From: Phycisphaerae bacterium
Lineage (GTDB): Bacteria; Planctomycetota; Phycisphaerae; Tepidisphaerales; Tepidisphaeraceae
Direction of reading: 5' to 3'
Assembly: GCA_025924315.1 (NCBI GenBank)
Contig: JAICIO010000033.1
Span: 1-56,700, forward strand
DNA length: 56,700 nt
In this document: positions 50,704-56,700 of the stretch, in pieces
Position numbering within the stretch: position 1 is the stretch's first letter
Layout of the letters: each line of letters starts with the position of its first letter
Made by a program: the position numbers and the translations under genes
Notes under the pieces: model-generated
What the model was told of the DNA's origin: nothing
Databases searched by the model: none
The model's input: only the letters and a program-made list of their open reading frames with translations

Positions 50704-51696
50704 CTACGGTAACACGGACGTCGTCGCTCGGTCACGAAGATCACGAATCAGCGCCATTCTGCTCCCCACGCGCTGCATCCCATGACGGAAATAGAGCTTC
50801 ATCGCGCGCTCGTTACGCGCATCAACCGCGAGCGAAAGCTGCATGCGTCCGTCGGCCGACACGCTCGCCATTGCCAGATGCATGAGCAGGTCGCTGATCC
50901 CGCGGCCTCGCGCTTGCGGTGCCAACCCGAGATATACCAACTCAACCCCGTCCGCATGCGGTGAACGGCTGAGCAGAAGCACTGCTATCGGATTCGCATG
51001 CTGATAAAGCAGGTACCACCGATTGGGATCAAACTCGCCCGAAGCCTTGTGGCCCGCCATGATGTCATCGATATCACGGAGGCCGTTGAGGCCCGGGCAG
51101 TCGAGGCTGTTTTCGTAGCTCCGGAGAATCGTCTGCCCAAACTCGCGATGATTCTCTTCGGTGTATGTCGCCAGCGAATAACCATCCGGCACGATGGGCG
51201 CATTGATGTTTCGCCCGACCGTTCGCTGCAGGTAAACCAGCTCCGCGAGCTGCTCGAATCCGCACGAGCAATACGCGCGAATCACCGGCTCGTCGTGCGG
51301 ATCGATCAGCAGTTGCGCCAGATCCACCCCGCGATTTTTCCAATGGTTGCCGACTTCATTCGAAAGCTGACGAATCACGCGCAGCGGTGTCTTATTGGTA
51401 AGGCGGGTGGGGGAGAACATCAGCATTGTTCGCCCCGGGCTGACCACGGGCAAGAGCGCCCATAGAATCTGTCCGTTGCGCAGCGCGACCCAGATGGCGT
51501 TGACGTCGATGCCCCGGTGCAGCGCGAAGGCGAGAAAGTCGAGCACCTGTTCGTCGCTCGCCGGGCCGTTGCCGGAGGCGAGGATTAACCGCAGCGCCGG
51601 CTCGATTTCGCTCCGCTGGACGGGCCGATAATCAATGTCGCGGCCGTCGTCGAAACGGGCGTCGCCGGGGCGGAGAAAATTTGACAGGCTCGACAT
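50704..51696 (-). CDS. GNAT-family N-acetyltransferase
   Basis: 330 residues. Two GNAT-like halves: an N-terminal one (LILASGNGPASDEQVLDFLA, MFSPTRLTNKTPLRVIRQLS) and a C-terminal one with the acetyl-CoA loop region ELVYLGLAPQARGRGISDLL, i.e. V-x-L-x-R-G-x-G/A-like Q-x-R-G-R-G, followed by LAVDARNERAMKLYFRHGMQ. Transfers an acetyl group to an unknown amine. The double-half layout resembles mycothiol-synthase-like GNATs, but this is not proof of substrate. Precedes dnaA on the same strand with a 611-base gap. Confidence 0.8.
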   Translation of the reverse strand: MSSLSNFLRPGDARFDDGRDIDYRPVQRSEIEPALRLILASGNGPASDEQVLDFLAFALHRGIDVNAIWVALRNGQILWALLPVVSPGRTMLMFSPTRLTNKTPLRVIRQLSNEVGNHWKNRGVDLAQLLIDPHDEPVIRAYCSCGFEQLAELVYLQRTVGRNINAPIVPDGYSLATYTEENHREFGQTILRSYENSLDCPGLNGLRDIDDIMAGHKASGEFDPNRWYLLYQHANPIAVLLLSRSPHADGVELVYLGLAPQARGRGISDLLMHLAMASVSADGRMQLSLAVDARNERAMKLYFRHGMQRVGSRMALIRDLRDRATTSVLP

Positions 51697-51772
51697 GCAT
51701 CACCAGAATACATCGCTGCTTGGAAACGGCAAACACACTCTTGCCGCCGATGTCTTGCGGAGAATCACCCCC

Positions 51773-52441
51773 ATGAAATCCCAGCCATTTATGCCGCAAT
51801 TGGGCAAGTCGCTTGTTTTCGTAATCTGTGCTGCCTTTGCCGTCTGCGCGGCCGTCTCGACGGCGCGGGCCGAAATCCCCAAGCCCAGCCCCTACCCGAT
51901 CAGCTGGGAGCTCAATTTCGATCACTCCAAGCCGAAGCGCATCGTCGTCGACGTCCCCGGCGAAAGCGCCCCCAAGGCCTATTGGTACATGACCTACACC
52001 GTCACCAACAAGACCGACAAAGAACAAACCTTCCTGCCGATCTTCCAACTGGTGACCAAGGAAGGCAAGGTCATCCGCAGCGACAACAACATTCCCGAGA
52101 AGGTCTTCGACGCCATCAAGGACCGCGAGCACATCAAGTATCTTGAGCCGTACACGAAGGTGGCCGGCGAGCTACGTATCGGCGATGATCAGGCCAAGGA
52201 CAGCGTCGCGATCTGGGAAGAGCCCGAAGCGAAGATGGGCAGCTTCACGATTTACGTCGGCGGACTGAGCGGCGAATCGGTCTTCCTCAAGAATGACAAA
52301 GGCGAGCAGGAAAAGGACGCCGACGGCAAGCCGATCATCCTACGCAAGACGTTGCAGTTGAACTACCAGGTCCCCGGTGACGAAGTCCGACCGGGCGAGG
52401 ATCCGGTCATCGAAAAGGAAACCAACTGGGTCATGCGGTGA
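51773..52441 (+). CDS. exported protein of unknown function
   Basis: 222 residues from ATG 51773, with a GGAGA about 9 bases upstream and a signal peptide at once (SLVFVICAAFAVCAAVSTARA). The mature part looks like a beta-rich domain: YPISWELNFDHSKPKRIVVD, APKAYWYMTYTVTNKTDKEQ, FLPIFQLVTKEGKVIRSDNN and GSFTIYVGGLSGESVFLKND. Proteins with this look are frequent in Phycisphaerae but I do not recognise a named domain. The longer frame back to 51635 overlaps the GNAT gene and is less likely. Confidence 0.75.
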   Translation: MKSQPFMPQLGKSLVFVICAAFAVCAAVSTARAEIPKPSPYPISWELNFDHSKPKRIVVDVPGESAPKAYWYMTYTVTNKTDKEQTFLPIFQLVTKEGKVIRSDNNIPEKVFDAIKDREHIKYLEPYTKVAGELRIGDDQAKDSVAIWEEPEAKMGSFTIYVGGLSGESVFLKNDKGEQEKDADGKPIILRKTLQLNYQVPGDEVRPGEDPVIEKETNWVMR

Positions 52442-52450
52442 CGCCATTTT

Positions 52451-52608
52451 GGATTTCGGATTGCCGATTCTGGATTGAACAGCATCCCAAGCCGATCAGT
52501 TGCATCCCGATCGGATTTCTAGTAACTTTCCCCACCCGTCGATCCGGACGGGCCTAGAATTCGTACAATTGTTGCGGTCCGAATCCGCAATCCAAAATCC
52601 AAAATCGA
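52451..52608. repeat. inverted pair of GGATTNN heptamer arrays (before rpmA)
   Basis: Left arm GGATTTC, GGATTGC, CGATTCT, GGATTGA (52451-52478). Right arm GAATCCG, CAATCCA, AAATCCA, AAATCGA (52581-52608). The two arms are complementary but are about 100 bases apart, so the rpmA promoter region forms a large loop between them. The right arm ends 16 bases before the rpmA ATG. Confidence 0.7.
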
Positions 52609-52624
52609 GAAGGTTCGGTGATTT

Positions 52625-52879
52625 ATGGCACATAAGAAGGGCCAAGGTTCAACCAAGAACGGCCGCGACAGCAATCCGCAGTACCGTGGTGTGAAGATCT
52701 ACGGCGGGCAGGCTGTCCAGGCCGGCTCGATCATCATCCGCCAGCGCGGCACGAAGTACGAGCCCGGCCACAACGTCGGCCTCGGATCTGACTACACGAT
52801 CTTCGCGCTCAAGGACGGCACCGTCGAATTCCAGGGCCGCAAGGTCCACGTCCGCACCGAAGCAACCGCGACGGCTTAA
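52625..52879 (+). CDS. rpmA: 50S ribosomal protein L27
   Basis: 84 residues. Classic L27: [60 protein letters not shown]. It begins directly with AHKKG, so there is no cleavable N-terminal extension. L27 binds near the peptidyl-transferase centre. The usual partner rplU (L21) is not next to it, and the two flanking genes are unrelated. A terminator follows. Confidence 0.98.
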   Translation: MAHKKGQGSTKNGRDSNPQYRGVKIYGGQAVQAGSIIIRQRGTKYEPGHNVGLGSDYTIFALKDGTVEFQGRKVHVRTEATATA

Positions 52880-52908
52880 GCCGGGAACCGATAGATCGAA
52901 CAATCAAC

Positions 52909-52944
52909 GCGCACCTCGGGCGAAAGTCCGAGGGCGCTTTTTTT
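52909..52944 (+). terminator. intrinsic terminator of rpmA
   Basis: Stem GCGCACCTCGG / CCGAGGGCGC with a short GCGAAAGT-type loop, followed by a run of seven T at 52938-52944. Lies 30 bases after the rpmA stop. Confidence 0.85.
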
Positions 52945-53081
52945 ACAGGTTCGTGACACTGCCTTTCCAGGCCGTGCGCACACCGCACGGGCTCCAAAGC
53001 CGGTGTCACGTTCACATCCTCATTTCACCGTCAGGAAATCGAGCGCTTCGTCCGTCTCGCGCCTCTGCTAAGACTGACCGC

Positions 53082-53690
53082 GTGCCCGAAGCCATCGCCT
53101 GTCCATCCTGCGGACTCGTTCACGAAATGCCGCCACTCCCGCCGCGCGTTGTCGCGGAGTGCTCCCGCTGCGCCACGCGTCTTGAGCGCCGCATCCCGCA
53201 CAGCCTCGCGCGAACGGCGGCGTTCTCGCTCTCGGCGCTTCTCCTCTACGCGCCCGCGAATCTCCTTCCGATCCTGCGCATGGAAATCCACGGCCAAGTC
53301 TCGACCAACACGGTGTGGGAAGGCGTCAAAGCCCTCTACAAAGATCGCGATTACACCATCGCCGCGATCGTCCTTCTCGCGAGCATCGTGATTCCGCTGC
53401 TCAAGCTCCTCGGCTTGTTCTTCCTCGTGATCTCCGTTTGGTTCAAAGCCGAATGGCTCCGCCACCCGCGCACGTACCTCTACAAAACGATCGAAGGCGT
53501 CGGCCGCTGGGCCATGCTCGACGTCTTTGCACTCGCGATTCTTGTCTCGCTTGTGAAATTGCGCGGCATGGCGCGCGTCACGCCGGGAGAAGGCCTCTTC
53601 GCATTCGGTGCGGTGGTCGTCTTCACGCTCCTCGCCAGCGCAAGTTTCGATCCGCGCTTGATCTGGGAACGGGAGGACCGCGGCGTATGA
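53082..53690 (+). CDS. pqiA: half-size PqiA-like membrane protein
   Basis: 202 residues from GTG 53082; the frame is open further back, but the conserved part begins here (IACPSCGLVHEMPPLPPR). An N-terminal zinc ribbon (CPSCGL...CSRC) is followed by four hydrophobic segments: FSLSALLLYAPANLLPILRM, IAAIVLLASIVIPLLKLLGL, MLDVFALAILVSLVKLRGMA and LFAFGAVVVFTLLASASF. The key PqiA phrase YAPANLLPILRMEIHGQ is present. E. coli PqiA has two such halves in about 420 residues; this protein has one. Stop overlaps the next gene (ATGA). Confidence 0.85.
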   Translation: MPEAIACPSCGLVHEMPPLPPRVVAECSRCATRLERRIPHSLARTAAFSLSALLLYAPANLLPILRMEIHGQVSTNTVWEGVKALYKDRDYTIAAIVLLASIVIPLLKLLGLFFLVISVWFKAEWLRHPRTYLYKTIEGVGRWAMLDVFALAILVSLVKLRGMARVTPGEGLFAFGAVVVFTLLASASFDPRLIWEREDRGV

Positions 53691-54676
53691 ATCGCCCGAA
53701 CGAACAACCTCCTGCGGCGCAAGACCATGCGTTTCACGACCGTCCGCACATCGACCTTGCGAAGCCGGTCCTGAAGAAAATGCGCTGGCCGTTCCCGCTC
53801 GTGTGGCTCGTCCCCATCCTCGCCGCGATCGCCGCGGGCTTTTACCTCTATATTCACCTGCGAGATCGCGGGCGCGAGATCGTCATCGACTTCGCTGACG
53901 CCGCCAGCGTACAGGTTGACGAGACCGTGGTGCGCGTGCACGGCGTGGAGGTCGGCCAGGTCGTCTCGACAAAGGTCAGCCCCGATCACACCCGCGGCGA
54001 GATTCACGTGCGCCTTAAGCGCGACGCCGAATTCGTCGCTCGCGAAGGGAGTAAGTTCTGGATCGTTCGCCCCGACTTTTCCGAAGGCGGATTCACAGGC
54101 CTCGGCACGATCGTCAGCGGCGCGTACATCGAAGCGCTTCCCGGCGACGGCAAGGAGCAATCGAACTTCGAAGGACTCAGCGAAGCGCCCGTCATGACCC
54201 GCGAAGGCGTGAAGTGGATCGTTCACGCGCCCCGCATCGAGAAACTCCAGGTCGGCTCGCAGGTGCAGTTTCGTGGCACCCAGGTCGGCGTCGTGCAGGA
54301 CATGCGCCTCAGCTCGGATGCCTCTGAGGTCAACGCAACAATCTTTATCTGGAAGCGATATGTTCCGCTCGTGCGCGTGAACTCGAAGTTCTGGCTCGTC
54401 AGCGGCGCCGATCTGCATGGCGGAATCCTCACCAACCTCAGCTTCAAACTCGGCTCGGTGCAATCGCTTCTAAGCGGCAGCGTTGCCTTCGCGACACCGG
54501 ACGATCTGGGGGACCCGGCACCGCCGAACGGTTTCTTCTACCTCTACTCCGAACCAAAAGACGAATGGCTGAAATGGCAGCCGCACATCGACCTGCCGTC
54601 GGAGCAGGGCGAAGATCAGCCGCAAACCCCGGCGCCTTCGTCACCCATCAAAACCGCCAAGATTGAGAAGAAGTAA
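53687..54676 (+). CDS. pqiB: PqiB-like MCE-domain protein with two MCE domains
   Basis: 329 residues from ATG 53687 overlapping the pqiA stop; the open frame further upstream is a shadow of pqiA. One membrane helix (PLVWLVPILAAIAAGFYLYI), then an MCE domain (VQVDETVVRVHGVEVGQVVS, EGGFTGLGTIVSGAYIEALP), then a second (LQVGSQVQFRGTQVGVVQDM, GGILTNLSFKLGSVQSLLSG), and a Pro-rich tail. E. coli PqiB has three MCE domains and about 550 residues. MCE proteins form tunnels that carry lipids between membranes, which implies an inner and an outer membrane. No PqiC lipoprotein is present. Confidence 0.88.
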   Translation: MNRPNEQPPAAQDHAFHDRPHIDLAKPVLKKMRWPFPLVWLVPILAAIAAGFYLYIHLRDRGREIVIDFADAASVQVDETVVRVHGVEVGQVVSTKVSPDHTRGEIHVRLKRDAEFVAREGSKFWIVRPDFSEGGFTGLGTIVSGAYIEALPGDGKEQSNFEGLSEAPVMTREGVKWIVHAPRIEKLQVGSQVQFRGTQVGVVQDMRLSSDASEVNATIFIWKRYVPLVRVNSKFWLVSGADLHGGILTNLSFKLGSVQSLLSGSVAFATPDDLGDPAPPNGFFYLYSEPKDEWLKWQPHIDLPSEQGEDQPQTPAPSSPIKTAKIEKK

Positions 54677-54875
54677 TCTTTGGACTAGAATGCTCCGTCA
54701 GCCGATAAGGTCATCAGCATGCGATTGAGTCCGATCATCTCCCGCCAGCAACAACCGCAGCAGCGGCGCTAGCCGCACATTCACTCGTTCCGCAATCCAA
54801 TTGTCACTTTGTTCAACCCGATCGATTCGGGTAAACCTTCTGTTTTGCCCGATTCTTTTGCATTTGAGATCGATC

Positions 54876-56600
54876 ATGGAAGCTGAAAAAACCAACGACG
54901 AGCGCGAAGGCCTCGACTTCATCCGCCGCGCGATTGAGGAAGACAACAAGAGCGGCAAGTGGGGCGGTCGCGTTGCGACGCGCTTTCCGCCGGAGCCCAA
55001 CGGCTACCTCCACATCGGCCACGCTAAAAGCATCTGCCTCAACTTCGGCGTCGCCGAGGAATACAATGGCACGTGCAATCTCCGCTACGACGACACCAAC
55101 CCGTCGAAGGAAGAAGAAGAGTACGTTAAGGCGATCGAAGGCGACGTGCGATGGCTCGGCTTCACGCCGGCCAACGTCATCTTCTCCAGCGACTACTTCG
55201 ACACGATGTACGAATACGCGGTCGACCTGATCAAGAAAGGCCTCGCGTACGTCGACGATCAGAGCGCGGAAGATATCCGAAAAAACCGGGGAACGCTCAC
55301 CGCGCCCGGCACCGAAAGCCCATACCGCAATCGATCGGTCGAAGAAAACCTCGAGCTGTTCGACAAGATGCGCAAGGGCGATTTTCCGGATGGCTCAAAG
55401 GTGCTGCGCGCCAAGATCGACATGGCCTCGCCGAACCTCAACCTCCGCGATCCGGTGATGTATCGGATCCTCCACGAATCGCATCACAACACCGGCACGA
55501 AGTGGTGCATTTACCCGATGTACGACTGGGCGCACGGGTTCGAAGATTCGATCGAGAAGGTCACGCACTCGCTCTGCACGCTCGAATTCGAAAATCACCG
55601 CCCGCTCTATCACTGGTTCATCGACGCGGTGAACAAAGGTCGGCCGGAAGATAAAAAAATCTGGCACCCGCAGCAGATCGAGTTCGCGCGGCTGAACCTC
55701 ACCTACACGATGCTCAGCAAGCGCAAGCTACTCACGCTCGTCGAAGAGGGCCGCGTGAAAAGCTGGGACGACCCGCGCATGCCGACGATCAGCGGATTCC
55801 GTCGCAAGGGCTACACGCCCGAAGCGATCCGCGCGTTCTGCAAGCACATCGGCATGAACAAGTTCAACAGCACGGTCGAGATCAGCGTGCTGGAGAACTT
55901 CCTCCGCGAAGACCTCAACAAGCGCGCCCCGCGGCGGCTCGCAGTTCTAAGACCACTCAAGGTCGTGATCACGAATTATCCCGAAGGTCAGACCGAAGAG
56001 CTCGAGGCGATCAACAATCCCGAAGACGAGTCCGCCGGCACGCGCACGCTGCCGTTCTCACGCGTCCTCTACATCGAACGCGAAGACTTCGCCGAGGTCC
56101 CGCCACCCAAATACTTCCGCCTCTTCCCCGGCAACGAAGTGCGCCTGCGTTACGCCTACTTCATCAAGTGCACAAACGTCGTGAAAGACGCTAGCGGCAA
56201 CATCACCGAAGTTCACTGCACCTACGACCCCGCAACGAAGGGCGGCAATGCTCCGGACGGTCGAAAGGTAAAGAGCACGATCCACTGGGTCTCCGCCGCG
56301 GATTCGATCCCCGCCGAAGTGCGGCTCTACGATCACCTCTTCAAAACGCCCGACCCCGAGGATGTGCCCGAAGGCGCCGATTGGCGATCGAACCTGAATC
56401 CGAATTCGCTCGAAGTGGTGACGGCACAGCTCGAACCGAGCTTAAAGAGCGCAAAGCCCGGTGATCGATTCCAATTCGAACGCCACGGATACTTCACGGT
56501 CGACCCCGATTCGACCGAAGGCAAGCTCGTCTTCAACCGTACGGTGTCCCTCAAAGACACGTGGGCAAAAGAATCGCAGAAGGGCGCGAAGAAGAAGTAG
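54876..56600 (+). CDS. glnS: glutaminyl-tRNA synthetase
   Basis: 574 residues from ATG 54876 ([20 protein letters not shown]); the 25 codons in front have no ribosome-binding site. Class I motifs: HIGH at 46-49 in [15 protein letters not shown] and a KMSKS-like MLSKRKL. Family-specific phrases: [37 protein letters not shown] and [20 protein letters not shown], plus a C-terminal anticodon-binding domain ([40 protein letters not shown]). Charges tRNA-Gln directly. Glutaminyl-tRNA synthetase is present in only some bacterial groups, including proteobacteria and planctomycetes. Confidence 0.97.
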   Translation: MEAEKTNDEREGLDFIRRAIEEDNKSGKWGGRVATRFPPEPNGYLHIGHAKSICLNFGVAEEYNGTCNLRYDDTNPSKEEEEYVKAIEGDVRWLGFTPANVIFSSDYFDTMYEYAVDLIKKGLAYVDDQSAEDIRKNRGTLTAPGTESPYRNRSVEENLELFDKMRKGDFPDGSKVLRAKIDMASPNLNLRDPVMYRILHESHHNTGTKWCIYPMYDWAHGFEDSIEKVTHSLCTLEFENHRPLYHWFIDAVNKGRPEDKKIWHPQQIEFARLNLTYTMLSKRKLLTLVEEGRVKSWDDPRMPTISGFRRKGYTPEAIRAFCKHIGMNKFNSTVEISVLENFLREDLNKRAPRRLAVLRPLKVVITNYPEGQTEELEAINNPEDESAGTRTLPFSRVLYIEREDFAEVPPPKYFRLFPGNEVRLRYAYFIKCTNVVKDASGNITEVHCTYDPATKGGNAPDGRKVKSTIHWVSAADSIPAEVRLYDHLFKTPDPEDVPEGADWRSNLNPNSLEVVTAQLEPSLKSAKPGDRFQFERHGYFTVDPDSTEGKLVFNRTVSLKDTWAKESQKGAKKK

Positions 56601-56609
56601 ACCAGTCTT

Positions 56610-56679
56610 GTAGGGTGCGCTTAAGCGCACCGGTTATTATCTTAGAAAGGCAAAAAAAACGGTGCCCAGAAGCGCACCC
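56610..56679. repeat. REP-like palindrome, copy E
   Basis: Arm GTAGGGTGCGCTTAAGCGCA plus CCGGTTATT (56610-56638) and an imperfect inverse ending AGCGCACCC at 56679. The second arm is decayed (ACGGTGCCCAGAAGCGCACC). It starts 10 bases after the glnS stop. Confidence 0.75.
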
Positions 56680-56700
56680 AAAAAAACAAGATCAAACAAA

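Overview
The window is a GC-rich chromosomal segment of a flagellated, Gram-negative-type bacterium, most likely a member of the Planctomycetota close to the class Phycisphaerae. This assignment is inferred from several traits: a PEP-CTERM exported protein, repeated small membrane proteins ending in a CGYDLR...CPECG zinc ribbon, a DUF1844 protein, a PadR regulator paired with a HAAS-domain membrane protein, an STN-like exported protein, and the gene order aroF-tpiA-secG-yicC-gmk-rpoZ-coaC. No prophage, transposase, CRISPR array, rRNA or tRNA was recognised.

Layout. 1-4.1 kb: end of a partial gene, a secreted glycosidase-like propeller, DUF1844, a small membrane protein, a PEP-CTERM protein behind a good sigma70-type promoter, and a zinc-ribbon membrane protein. 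4.5-18.7 kb: a long rightward flagellar locus. It starts with a membrane-anchored TPR protein, a FlgN-like chaperone and a histidine kinase/sigma54-activator pair, followed by flgB-flgC-fliE-fliF-fliG-fliH-fliI-fliJ-motE-like-fliK. A near-consensus sigma54 promoter lies just before flgB, which suggests that the upstream two-component pair drives the basal-body operon. 18.7-22.5 kb: a glycosidase-like exported protein, a metallo-beta-lactamase-fold protein with a broken metal site, and a lipoprotein with an HExxH-type site. 22.5-27.8 kb (leftward): core housekeeping genes, including a 55-residue membrane protein between yicC and gmk. 27.9-36.7 kb: an STN-like/zinc-ribbon pair, CorC-type transporter, YbeY, an oxidoreductase, DUF1444, a sugar isomerase-like protein, SerC and a fucose-isomerase-like protein. 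36.7-41.4 kb: a ClC channel and the PadR-HAAS unit with an operator inside its promoter. 41.5-48.3 kb: exported TPR and parvulin proteins, a secreted alpha-toroid protein, YjbQ and a zinc-ribbon membrane protein. 48.5-56.6 kb: dnaA, a GNAT enzyme, an exported protein, rpmA, a half-size PqiA/PqiB pair and glnS.

The most unusual non-coding signal is in the gaps. Many hold pairs of short-period imperfect tandem repeats (period 7, sometimes 10) facing each other as inverted arms, able to form long imperfect hairpins. Several unrelated heptamer words are used (GTTGCNN, GTTCAGG, GGATTNN, TTGATTA), but the architecture is the same. Five of them separate consecutive flagellar genes, and some end directly at a start codon. 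A second family of REP-like palindromes (core GTAGGGTSCGCTTCAGCGSACC) lies in five other gaps. Start codons were re-chosen by eye for many genes where a ribosome-binding site, signal peptide or overlap pointed to an internal start.
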